Positions 9,077 to 17,815 of a stretch of DNA of 64,000 bases are shown piece by piece. The notes under the pieces are model-generated. The model was not told where the DNA came from. It worked only from the letters and a program-made list of their open reading frames with translations, and searched no databases. A program made the translations under genes and the position numbers. Position 1 is the stretch's first letter; every line of letters begins with the position of its first letter. The stretch lies in assembly GCA_024734495.1 (NCBI GenBank), contig JALMQS010000099.1, positions 94,351,388 through 94,415,387 of the forward strand, read 5' to 3'. The stretch comes from Forficula auricularia. Lineage: Eukaryota > Arthropoda > Insecta > Dermaptera > Forficulidae.

Positions 9077-9108
9077 TGGTGGAGGTGCTGGGATCGAACC
9101 CGGGGCCT
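9077..9108 (+). promoter_or_regulatory. Extended tRNA-Ala primer-binding site
   Basis: TGGTGGAGGTGCTGGGATCG followed by AACCCGGGGCC starts exactly at the LTR edge. Its reverse complement ends CACCTCCACCA and contains GGGTTCGATCCCAGC, which is the T-arm, acceptor strand and CCA of an alanine-type tRNA. The match runs about 30 bases, far beyond the usual 18. Confidence 0.75.
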
Positions 9109-9414
9109 TTCACTAAATTACTCTAAATAAACATGTTAGTCGTGTGATTGTTCCCACCCTGAATCTGGATGATTAATATATATACCCTAGTGAATTGAGT
9201 GAGGTCTCGGCGATGCGTTTTCGAGTTACCGTGCGTTCTGGTGAGTCTGGAGTCCGTCTGTCCGCAACCACGATACATAAATAAATAATCGAGCATTTTT
9301 GTCCCCAATAAATACCCCATAAATAGTACTAAAAGAAAAATAAATAAATATCTATCAATATCCCTATAATATCTCAATATAATTAATCATTTTTCTTTAC
9401 CATAACGTCGGAGG
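9109..9414 (+). other. Non-coding LTR-element interior
   Basis: About 300 bp without a meaningful frame. A short purine tract, CGGAGG, directly precedes the right LTR and may be a reduced polypurine tract. Confidence 0.6.
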
Positions 9415-10359
9415 TGCAATGGTCCTGGAGTTGAACCATAATTTATTTTCATAATTAATCAATTAAATTCTTATTTTTATTCATCATTAAGTCTAATTGA
9501 GGCAATCAATTGATCATCAAACAAGGGAAACTTATGAGTTCTGGGAAAGCGTAGCAATGACCGGTGATTAACAACATAGAAGAGCATTGACATGAGCAAG
9601 TTCCGCAGTCTGTCATGAGATAGGCGAATGAGTGCATATCTACTGCTATCGAAGTGACTCTGAATACACCTACACTTATACTTATATTCAAGTTCCGCAG
9701 TATTGGCTTGAGAGAGACTATCCAGTGAGCTTATACTACCAGCGAAGTGCACAGAATACATATACAAATATCTATACTCTTATAATCAAGTTCCGCAGTG
9801 GATGACTTCAAGAGTGAGTAGAAGCGAGAACGCAGACTTCTCCTTTTTTATACATATACTTCTGCCTTATAATTAAATATACACGCAAGGCCAGGAGTGA
9901 ATAGGAGAGCTCTTCTGTCTTATATACACATATATATATCTACACACACGGCGGAGTGCCCTACACACATACGCGGAATCACCTGTTACAAAGGAGTATA
10001 CAACGAGCACACACACACCAAGGCTCCTCTCAGGACTTCGCTTGCAATACAGATACAGAGTGCATTGTACATCAATCAATAAAAACATCTCATTGTCTCT
10101 ATAACCGCTGGTCTGTATAACATTATTTATAGCATTAGTACCAGGAAGCCCATTTCCCTACATCCTTCACTCATCACCTCAAATTTCATTCTCCATTTTA
10201 GGGACGTGCCACTTGGATCAGACACTGAGGGACACACCCACCCAATCAACAATAGCGAAGCAGATTAAACTAAGATTAACGTAACAATAAAGCCCAATTT
10301 CCCTAGTACATAAGTTACATTCACCCCCCCTTGCCCCTAATAACCCCCCACCCCTCGTG
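9415..10359 (+). repeat. Right LTR
   Basis: Direct copy of 8128-9076, with the same TGCAATGG start, the same CCTCGTG end and the same three CAAGTTCCGCAGT units. It is followed by ACTT, the target duplication. Confidence 0.9.
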
Positions 10360-10374
10360 ACTTAATTCACTTAT

Positions 10375-10521
10375 CAGTCCGTCTCCGAAAAATTATTCCA
10401 ATCTTATAGATTAAAAATTTCAATATAATTTTTCATTTTAACAAATCCTTTCATTATATTATCCATTTTATTAGTATAAAATAAAATGAACGAAATTTTC
10501 TCTTTAGAGAGAGACGGACTG
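10375..10521. mobile_element. Possible short MITE
   Basis: CAGTCCGTCTC at 10375 is mirrored by GAGACGGACTG at 10511-10521, an 11-bp perfect inverted pair enclosing about 125 AT-rich bases. I saw no clear target duplication, and CAGTCCGT occurs again near 15935. The class is undetermined. Confidence 0.4.
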
Positions 10522-10635
10522 GTATAATTTTCAGCTGAAATTAATGAAAGGCAGCGAAGGGCTAGTGAAGAAAAAAAAATTATCACAAATCCAAACAAGG
10601 TGTATTTATTGGATTTCATTCCTTTCCTTCTTCCT

Positions 10636-10680
10636 TTCAAACCAACGTTTCGGAGGATCTCTCTTCTTCAGGGTTTCAAA
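10636..10680 (-). ncRNA. Hammerhead ribozyme, stem II imperfect
   Basis: Minus strand CUGAAGA (10671-10665), a damaged stem II (GAGAGAU against CCUCC), GAAAC (10651-10647), GUU. Stem I is strong: AAACC pairs with GGUUU. Confidence 0.5.
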
Positions 10681-10891
10681 GGGTCAATGAAGGAAGGAAA
10701 CAAGATGCTTCCTTACTTTCTCTTCAGCAGTGTTTGAAATTTTATCCTTCCTTAGGAGAAGCATTAAAATAGAATTAAGACAAAAGTTTTTTTCTTTTTA
10801 TTTTAATTCTTCTGCTAAGAAAGAAAAAAGATTTCAAACACTGCTGAGAGAGGAAGGAAGCATCTTGTTTGTTTACTTCATTGACTCCTTT

Positions 10892-10940
10892 GAACCCCTG
10901 AAGATGGAGGGAAGAATCTTCCGAAACGTTGGTTTAAAAG
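10892..10940 (+). ncRNA. Hammerhead ribozyme, core intact
   Basis: CUGAAGA (10898-10904), extra U, stem II GGAGG/CUUCC with one G-U pair, GAAAC (10923-10927), GUU. Stem I pairs the AACC before the core with GGUU after it. Confidence 0.65.
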
Positions 10941-11049
10941 GAAAGGAGGAAAGAAGGAAAGGAATGACAATCCAATAAATACAGCTTATTTGGATATTTG
11001 ATAATTTTTTTCTTTTTTCACTACCCCTGGGCTTTCTATTACTTTCAGC

Positions 11050-11599
11050 TATAAAATAAAGTATTTCTTATCAGAACCTGGATTGGCAAAGGACATGTAG
11101 CCATTTTTTTTATAAAAATACATAATTGTATATTATAAGAAATGGAAAAGTGAAAAAGCTATTTGGATCACTGTATATTTCAGAAAATAGCTCACGCTAA
11201 AAAAGAAGTTCCAAAAGCACTCATCTAAATTTTTTCACATAAAAAAAATAACTATTTTTATTTCGAAATTCTTTAATTTTACATTCTTCACAAATTTGTA
11301 ATTCATTTTAAATTTTCTAAAATTTGGATGTAAATTTAATTAATATCGTCAAATACCACTAATTTTTTGTCCCTCCCACAAAAGTGAAAATTTTACAATG
11401 AGATTTCATTTGATTTTGATAAAAAATGAAATTTAATAAAAATTACTATTATATAGTAATTGTATTCTAAAATATAAGAAAACTTTTAAAATTTAATTAA
11501 TTTTAAATTAAAATTTGTATTTTTATATTTTATTTTGAATTTTATTTTTTAAAATGAAATTTCTTTGACCGCTTTTTAATTTAATATTAATATATGTAT
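11050..11599. other. AT-rich spacer
   Basis: Nothing recognised except the 8-bp target duplication of the next element at its right edge. Confidence 0.5.
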
Positions 11600-12321
11600 C
11601 AGTTGCATGCGGTCCATGGATGCTGTGGATGTGGCGCATCCCTAAAATTTCAAACATTTAAAGAATTTTCATAAATTCAGGTGGATCTTTAAATTTTCAA
11701 ATTATTATCCGTTAAATTTCAAATATTGTTATAAAAAACATTTTTTGTTTTGAAAAGTATATTGGTGATCTCGAAATTAAATAAAATTGTTGCATAGTTT
11801 CATGAAGGAATTAAAATGAATCATTTTTCCGAAAAGGGTGCTGATAGAAGGTTTGAAGTCCCTGCCTGGTATATCTTCCAGTTCAAGCATGTCAAAGACA
11901 AGTTCAGGCGAGTTTTAGTCGAATAAAAATTGTTCTCGCTGAGGAACTATTAAAATAGAAATAATACAAAAAAAGGAATAAATAAAGATCATTCTGGTCT
12001 AATCCATTTCTAAGAATCTATATTTTCTTATAGGACAGGCTGATTCATTGTGGAAAATGTTCGATTAAGGGACTCAGGGACTGTGGAGTTTAAATAATAA
12101 GATTTAATTTCTGACTCCTACTCTCAAGCAAAACAGTATCCGTTTGGGGAAAAGGTCCTAAAATATATTTAAAAAAATATAATGTTAAGTTTTTAAAATA
12201 ACGAAAATGATGCCGTATTCGATGAAAATGGCAAAAAAAGCGAAGATTTAAATAAAATTTCAAAATATGAAGGGTACTTTTGGACAGCATCCCCTGATTG
12301 AAAAGTCACCAACCGAAACTG
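11600..12321 (+). mobile_element. hAT MITE-like element (8-bp TSD)
   Basis: It starts CAGTTGCATGCGGTCC and ends AACCGAAACTG, flanked by ATATGTAT and ATATATAT (7 of 8 matching). The early GGTCCATGGATGCTGTGGAT...GGCGCATCCCTAAAATTTC block and the late GGACAGCATCCCCTG block are shared with 43306-43856 and 52950-53698. No transposase frame remains. Confidence 0.75.
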
Positions 12322-12502
12322 ATATATATAGATATTATATATATTTTTTTTGTAGTTAATACGATACCTTCTCAACATTAAATTAGAATTAATCAATTTC
12401 ATTACAAAATTAGAATATAAATTATTGCTAGTCATTGTTTTTATTTTACTCGGTACACCCGGCAGGCGGATGAAGGCTTTCTAGCTCCAGATATTCCGGC
12501 TA

Positions 12503-12650
12503 AAAAATGCAAAGTTAATAAAGAAATCATTTTTTAAATAATTTTTTGAGATTTTAATCCGTTTCTATAGTAAAAAAAATTAATTAAATAAAGAAATAAA
12601 GAATCTAAGGGGGGGGGTATTTTGCACCATTTACTAGCATTATATGGAAG
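12503..12650 (+). repeat. Direct repeat left of the rDNA fragment
   Basis: TAAATAATTTTTTGAGATTT followed by TAAT...TATAGTAAAAAAA recurs at 13030-13170, on the other side of the 18S fragment. The two copies are imperfect. Confidence 0.6.
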
Positions 12651-12835
12651 ATTGGCTTATTTTGTTGAATAATGTCTAGAACGTTGAGAATAATCATTTT
12701 CCAGCATGATTTTTTCTGTATGTTTATCTATCTATGGGCCGGTTGTATGTCGCAAAGTAAATGCTTTTTACCAGTAACCAAGGGTAGCTGGTAAATGGAG
12801 GGGCTGGGATGGCTAATCAGATGACAGGCACTGAA

Positions 12836-12985
12836 AGTTTGCATGTATTAGCTCTAGAATTGCCACAGTTATCCAAGTAATATAATGTATCATCTAATAA
12901 ATCATAACTGATTTAATGAGCCATTTGCGGTTTCACCTTAGTGTGGCTTGCACTGAGACAGGCATGGCTTAATCTTTGAGAGAAG
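12836..12985 (-). pseudogene. 18S rRNA 5' fragment (pseudogene)
   Basis: On the minus strand it reads CTCAAAGATTAAGCCATGC, GGTGAAACCGCAAATGGCTC, ATTAAATCAGTTATG, TACTTGGATAACTGTGG and AATTCTAGAGCTAATACATG. These are the universally conserved first 200 or so bases of eukaryotic small-subunit rRNA, in order. The variable parts differ from what I know of any one arthropod, and CGCGAATGG has become CGCAAATGG. The match fades beyond about 12836 and does not reach the 5' terminus, so this is an isolated, decayed copy outside the rDNA array. Confidence 0.85.
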
Positions 12986-13029
12986 CCCTATGTGTCTGAA
13001 TGTCTGCATGTCTGTGCCTGGTGTCATAT

Positions 13030-13170
13030 ACCCACGTTATTTAATGACGAAAATATAAAAAATTAAAAAAAAATTTAAATAATTTTTTGAGATTTTAATT
13101 TGATTATATAGTAAAAAAATAAACAATCAAACAGGTGTGTTTTACATTATTCACCAAAACTGCATACAAC
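13030..13170 (+). repeat. Direct repeat right of the rDNA fragment
   Basis: Imperfect partner of 12503-12650 (ATAATTTTTTGAGATTTTAA shared). The pair brackets the 18S fragment. Confidence 0.6.
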
Positions 13171-13529
13171 GTAGCGTGTCTTGAAAAGTATCACTTTTTC
13201 TTCAATTTGTGACAGATGGAATTAAATAACTCCAGGCTATAAATATTCATTTAAAGAATTTCAATTTTGAAAATAATCCCAATTTGAAGTTTCAAAAGAT
13301 ATAGAAATAGGATTCTTAAAAATGTATTTTATAATCTCACCGTGGGTGTTCTAATCTCAAAAAACCCACTTGGTTAATCAATTGCCATTAAATTTAACTA
13401 TTATATAAAAAAACTCATGCCTCTTTCTCTCTCTTGATTTGACTATTTTTTTTTTTGATATTTTAACATTTGAAAATAATTTCATTGCAAAATTTCTATA
13501 AAATTTCATTTCAAGTCAGTTTCAATGAT

Positions 13530-13762
13530 GGTGGTGGGGAAGAGTTTAGAGGTGAATTTGCGCGAATTTCTGTGGCCAGTGATTCCTCACGTCTTTTTAT
13601 CGGCTTCCAGGTCAGAAAAAACATCTTGCGACATTTCTATCTCACGACACGCCGACATCGAGGAGGCATCATGAAAAACGCCGTTCAAATTGACTGTCTA
13701 ACTACAAACAGCCAAACTTAACACCCGGATCAACAGGACAAACGGAAAACTGCAAGGTGAGA
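13530..13762 (+). other. Moderately GC-rich pocket with splice donor
   Basis: The stretch has higher G+C than its flanks and two open frames; the better-looking reads MMVVGKSLEVNLREFLWPVI before a stop near 13670. It ends in a good donor, AAG|GTGAGA, at 13757. It might be a 5' exon of an unseen gene. I recognise no domain. Confidence 0.2.
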
Positions 13763-14100
13763 GCATTTATCATCTATTGATCCTTGTTTTTAGTATTTTA
13801 TTCATGCAATATTAATTACTTGACATCGAATATAGATGAATTTTTCTATTTATGTTATATTATATAAAAGTAGAAGTTTATTTCACTGTTCGATTAATTT
13901 ATTGCTTAAAATCAGGGGTCACCGAGCCGGAGTAAATTACTTGTTGTGAAACATATAACAACAACAACAATTTGTATTCATACATACAATATCAAAAAAA
14001 AAATAAACAAAAAACAATCAAGAATGTATTTTGAATTACAATATCGTTAAGTATCTATAGAAATTATGAAAGGTTGTCATCTACTGCAACTTTTCCAATT

Positions 14101-14392
14101 TTATTTCAGAAAAAATTCAATTAATTTCAGAAAATCCCAATTGTATATGTGAATTCTCAAATGAATATTATAAAATCACAATGGTATTTCAGAAATCTCA
14201 ATTGTATTTCAGAATTCTCAATTGAATATTAGAAAATCTCACTTATTTTTCAGAATTTTCAATTTAATTTCAAAATATGTCAATTGTATTACAGAAAGTA
14301 AACATAGTATATAAACACCTAACTAAACAATTGACATTTTCTGAAATACAATTGAGGTTTTTTGAAATACACTTGGGGTTTTCTCAAATAAA
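14101..14392. repeat. 20-21-bp tandem array with inverted end
   Basis: About ten diverged units of the form GTATTTCAGAAATCTCAATT run from 14101 to 14300. After a 30-base break, three units appear in reverse orientation (14328-14392: ATTTTCTGAAATACAATTGA). Each unit contains TTTCAG, a splice-acceptor-like string, and the palindrome CAATTG. Confidence 0.75.
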
Positions 14393-14969
14393 TACACATC
14401 GAAAAGATGTAGATAGGTACTTTTCCTTGCCCTTTTTTCGTTAAAAGATTTCAACTCAGTGTGAATTTCGCTAGGTTTTATTGTAAATTCAAAATAATAA
14501 TCTATTTATTTTTATACTTTATTAAAAACCCAACTAAAAACCGGTTAACCTTTATGAAAATCCGAAAACCGGGTTTTGAAATTTTATCGGGTTTTTACAA
14601 TCCCTAACCTGCCTTAAAGAGTCAGGAGTACCGAAATGAGAGAAGCAAAGTCAAAATTATACTCAAATGAACACGAGCAAAGAAAAAGCTTCGAGGAATT
14701 GTTGAAAGAGTGTCAGAAAAACAGATTGGTGAAAATTGTCATATACATACTTGGTAACTCTGTCACCAAAAAACTATAAGACGCTCACTAAAAATTTTCT
14801 CCAACTCAGAAGCAACATGAAAAAAACAAAAGAAACCTTTAAAAATAATGAGATTAAATACTATTCAATAACTCAGAATTTGGATGAAGGCAGATCGGAA
14901 ATAAATAAAAGACTATTTCCAAGAAATAATATTTATTGGAAATATTTTTCCGAAAAAATATTGTTTCGA

Positions 14970-15015
14970 AACCGAAGTTTAGGAGAATCTTCCCTCTTTC
15001 CTAAGGGTTCAAAAG
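14970..15015 (-). ncRNA. Hammerhead relic (degenerate)
   Basis: At the position expected for the left-arm ribozyme only a decayed core is visible (CUUAGGAAA for CUGAAGAA, and CUAAAC for CCGAAAC on the minus strand). It should be inactive. Confidence 0.4.
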
Positions 15016-15030
15016 GGCCAATGAAGTAAG

Positions 15031-15597
15031 TAAAGGGTGTTTTTTAGAGGTTCACAACTTTAAATCAAAATAAATCAAAGAATAATATTTTTAATATCAA
15101 TGAAACTAGCTTTATTGAAAAGATAATTTTATGCCATTAATATTTGAATATGATTTCGGCCATGTGACCGGCGAGGCTATCACGAAGATGGCGCAATCTG
15201 GATTTCCAATTTTCACACAATTTTCGCAGCAATTGCGGTCCTATTTCGCCAATAATTCGCAGAATGTTGTGATCCAAGTATCGTCTCTGGTTTATCGGTT
15301 TTGGGGATATGTCAAGTCACTTGTCTACTCCGATAAACCAGAGACGACACTTGAATACAACATTCGGCGAATTATTGGCGAAATACGGCCGCATTTGCTA
15401 CGAAAAGTGTATGAAATTGGAAATCCGGATTGCGAATATCTACGCGGCAGTCGCGGGGGCCACATGGCGGAAATCATATTCAAACAATAATGGTATAAAA
15501 TTATCTTTCCAATAAAGCCAGTTTCATTGATATTAAAAATATTTTTCTTTGTTTTATTTTAATTTAAAGTTGTGAACCTCTTAAAAAACATCCTTTA
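15031..15597. mobile_element. Foldback made of two inverted Tc1/mariner 3' ends
   Basis: It starts TAAAGGGTGTTTTTTAGAGG and ends with the complement (CCTCTTAAAAAACATCCTTTA), with TA at both edges. The two arms of about 270 bp are reverse complements meeting near 15310-15335. The right arm encodes the C-terminus of a transposase and the left arm is the same piece inverted. It lies inside the left arm of the hammerhead foldback. Confidence 0.8.
15296..15490 (+). pseudogene. Tc1/mariner transposase C-terminal fragment
   Basis: The frame reads FWGYVKSLVYSDKPETTLEY, NIRRIIGEIRPHLLRKVYEI, then RGGHMAEIIFKQ and stop. The order W-G-Y-(V/L)-K-S, N-I-R, L-L-R-(K/R)-V and G-G-H-(M/L)-x-(E/D)-I-I-F is the usual end of Tc1-like transposases. 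The catalytic DDE residues lie upstream and are absent. The open frame extends upstream into the inverted arm, where it is meaningless antisense sequence. Confidence 0.75.
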
Positions 15598-15785
15598 CAT
15601 AGTACTCTTCCTTCTTGCCTCCTCTCTCAGGGTTAGTTGATATGTAGACTAGTAGATGAGTATTACTCTGTTCTACTAATAATGAGATGTCTTAAAACTT
15701 AAAGTATTCTCTACATACCAACTAACACTGAGAGAGGAGGCAAGAAGGAAGAGTAGGTACTATGTACTTCCTTCATTGACTATTT

Positions 15786-15830
15786 TGAACCCTGAGGAAG
15801 GAGGGAAGATCCTCCAAAACCCAGATTTCG
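15786..15830 (+). ncRNA. Hammerhead relic, G12 mutated
   Basis: CUGAGGA (15792-15798), extra A, stem II GGAGG/CCUCC intact, then AAAAC where GAAAC is required and CCA in place of GUH. Both changes should abolish cleavage. Confidence 0.55.
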
Positions 15831-15917
15831 AAATAATATTATAAGGGAAAAAATTTCCAATAAATATTATTTGTTGGAAGTAGTCTCTTGTTTATTTCCG
15901 GACTGCCTTCGATCCAA

Positions 15918-16384
15918 TCTTGAGATATTATATATCAGTCCGTTAAAAAAAAAAAAATTAATAACTTACCATTCAATAATCTTTTCTAAAAGGTTTGGGA
16001 CATCTTCTTAGAAAAAAAAAATTTAGCTAGTGGAAATTTTTAATTCCAAAGTGTATATTTAAAGAAATCTCACATTATTAAATATATAAATAAAAAATAA
16101 ATATTAAATATTTTTATGCATGCGTTATTTGAAATGTGAAAGCAAAAGCTGGAGTTAATAAACTCAAAATACTAAAGTATTGATTATAAATTATACTAAA
16201 TTGGATACTATTTAATCGTTAGTAATAAGAAAGTGGATTTGTCGGATGGACGTTTCATAATAAAGCAACTTAATAAAATATCAATTGCTTTAATGAAAAA
16301 GTAATAAAATAAAGACAAAATGAAAAGTAGTTTTCTGTAATAAAAATATCATTTGAAGAAAATAAGAGGCAATCCTTGAATATT
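15918..16384. other. AT-rich spacer
   Basis: CAGTCCGT near 15935 resembles the ends of 10375-10521. Nothing else recognised. Confidence 0.45.
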
Positions 16385-16650
16385 TGAGCATTTATTTCGA
16401 GATATTATCTAGACCCGCAGCTTTTCTGTTTTTCAGTGACGTTAGTTCTTGTCTAACTCTTCTTGTGTTATGTTTATATCATCGCCAGCAAATTGGAAAA
16501 CTGGGATATTATATTTAGGGGCTTGATAGGGACTTCTGAAAATTTTTTCCTATTCTTTAATCGTTATTTTACTATTGGTCGTGAACTTATTCTTTCAATT
16601 TTGCTTTTTCTTAAGAGCTTCCACACTTTCTTTTGAGCACCATATAATAT
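16385..16650 (-). pseudogene. LINE fragment, linker before reverse transcriptase
   Basis: Minus strand, reading upward: YGAQKKVWKLLRKSKIE near 16620, then in shifted frames PYQAPKYNIPVFQFAGDDIN and ITQEELDK, then LKNRKAAGLDNIS near 16400. This is the stretch between endonuclease and reverse transcriptase in non-LTR retrotransposons, ending at the (N/K)KAPGPD-type motif. Stops and frameshifts make it a relic. It continues beyond the foldback at 17566. Confidence 0.7.
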
Positions 16651-16868
16651 GTAAATTAGAGTGGGTCGAAAATACTGAAATTTTTTTTTCGAAAACACTT
16701 TAGTGCGGAAAAGTTTCCTATTGTAATAAGAAGAAAAAAGACATAAAAACAATTAAAATCGGTTAACATCTTCCGCTCGCGCATCGAACTTTAAACTTAT
16801 GAAAAATTACAAAAATCACTATATTTTTGTAATTTTTTCTATTAGTTAACATTTTTAAAATAAACACA

Positions 16869-17078
16869 CTAGTTTTTTATGCTTTTTTTTATGGCTTAAA
16901 TAACCTAAATAAATTAAATTCTGATCAATAATATACTTTTCTACGTTCGCGCAACATCTTAGAAAAATCCCATTTTTTTATTTTTTCTAAAATGTTGCGT
17001 GAACGCAAAAAAGTATAATATTGATCAGAATTTAATTTATTTAGGTTATTTAAACCATAAAACAAGCATAAAAACTAG
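16869..17078. repeat. Inner palindrome, ~95-bp arms
   Basis: Arms around AATTCTGATCAATAATATAC and GTATAATATTGATCAGAATT pair from the ACTAGTTTTTATGC blocks inward to ATGTTGCG, leaving an AT-rich loop near 16975. Confidence 0.8.
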
Positions 17079-17235
17079 ATTGATTTATATATATCTCATT
17101 AACATATGGATCATCAATTGCTTTTTTACTTTGTTTTCTATTCGAGATGAAAAAGAATTTTTATAATGTTTTTTGGCATTGTCAAAGGAGACAGAAAGTA
17201 ACTATTTTTTGAACTACTTTCATTGACTTTTTGTT

Positions 17236-17283
17236 ACCCTGAAGAAGGAGAGAATAAATCTCCGAAACGTCGGTTTAACAAAT
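17236..17283 (+). ncRNA. Hammerhead ribozyme, intact core
   Basis: CUGAAGA (17239-17245), extra A, stem II GGAGA/UCUCC with a 7-base loop, GAAAC (17264-17268), GUC (17269-17271). Stem I pairs ACC with GGU, then UUGUU with AACAA beyond a two-base bulge. Stem III is the two-pair AC/GU form with no loop, which in known examples works best as a dimer. The element then ends in GGACTGCTTTCATCAACATC. Confidence 0.75.
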
Positions 17284-17565
17284 AAATGTAAAATAATAAA
17301 ACCTCTATAGTCTTATTTTTTACAACCACCGTGGACTGCTTTCATCAACATCCAATTGCATAAAAACTAGTGTGTTTATTTTAAAAATTTTATCTAATAG
17401 AAAAAGATTACAAAAATATAGTCATTTTGCAATTTTTCATAAGTTTCGATGCGCGAGCGGAAAATATTAACCGATTTTTATTTTTTTATGCTGTTTTTCT
17501 TCTTATTAGGCAACTTTTCCGCACTAGTGTTTTCGAATTTTTTTTAGTTTTTTGACCCACCCTAA

Positions 17566-17815
17566 TGCAGATGGTTTTCCACTCTAGCTGTGAATGTTTC
17601 CCAATACTCCTTGATTTTTTCTATTTTAGAATTTACATTATTTCTAATTGTGACGTTATCTCTATTGTCTTGATCTAGGACTTTTATTTCTTGTGTATTC
17701 CAGTAGATATACCATGATGTCGTCTTTTTCGTTTAAATTTATAGTACGTAGACCTAAAACTTCTTCACTAGCTCTAAGTATAGATGTTTTTAATTTTATC
17801 CCCATTGTTGCCTAT
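17566..17815 (-). pseudogene. LINE fragment, continuation
   Basis: The minus strand reads KTSILRASEEVLGLRTINLN, VYLLEYTRNKSPRSRQ, then NNVNSKIEKIKEYWETFTAR and VENHL. The last residues lead directly into YGAQKKVWKLL at 16650 once the 16657-17564 insertion is skipped. It is the endonuclease-to-RT linker of the same LINE copy. Confidence 0.7.

Larger units (their letters stand above)
8124..10363 (+). mobile_element. Non-autonomous LTR retrotransposon with 4-bp TSD
   Basis: Two direct repeats of about 945 bp (8128-9076 and 9415-10359) flank only 338 bp. The 4-bp duplication ACTT lies at 8124-8127 and 10360-10363. A primer-binding site follows the left LTR at once. Nothing in the interior codes for Gag, protease, reverse transcriptase or integrase, so movement would need a helper. 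A 4-bp duplication suits the Ty3/gypsy group but does not prove it. The LTRs differ by a modest number of substitutions and indels, so the insertion is fairly recent. Confidence 0.88.
10533..11049. mobile_element. Hammerhead foldback element
   Basis: The two halves (about 10533-10775 and 10800-11049) are imperfect reverse complements from TCAGCTGAAATTAATGAAAG at one edge to CTTTCTATTACTTTCAGCT at the other. Each half contains a block ending TCATTGACYCYTTTGAACC, a hammerhead and a GGAAAGGAATG-like tail, in opposite orientation. It looks like two copies of one short hammerhead element joined at their 5' ends. Confidence 0.75.
14880..15917. mobile_element. Degraded hammerhead foldback, host of a Tc1-like foldback
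   Basis: The outer ends TTGGATGAAGGCAGATCGGAA and TTCCGGACTGCCTTCGATCCAA are inverted repeats, as are the inner blocks around CCTTCTTGCCTCCTCTCTCA (15605-15640) and its complement (15720-15755). The design equals the 10533-11049 element. The left arm is split by the 15031-15597 insertion. Confidence 0.7.
16657..17564. mobile_element. Foldback/TIR element inserted in the LINE
   Basis: The ends TAGAGTGGGTCGAAAA and TTTTTTGACCCACCCTA are inverted, with TA at the edges. The arms (16657-16880 and 17345-17564) share CGCTCGCGCATCGAA and ACACACTAGTTTTTATGC blocks. Inside sit a second palindrome (16869-17078) and a hammerhead element (about 17170-17345). The LINE reading frame resumes on both sides, so this element is the younger of the two. 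Confidence 0.7.

Noticed and set aside
9077..9108. A tRNA gene on the minus strand
   Set aside because: Only the 3' half of the cloverleaf is present and it begins exactly at the LTR edge, so a primer-binding site explains it better.
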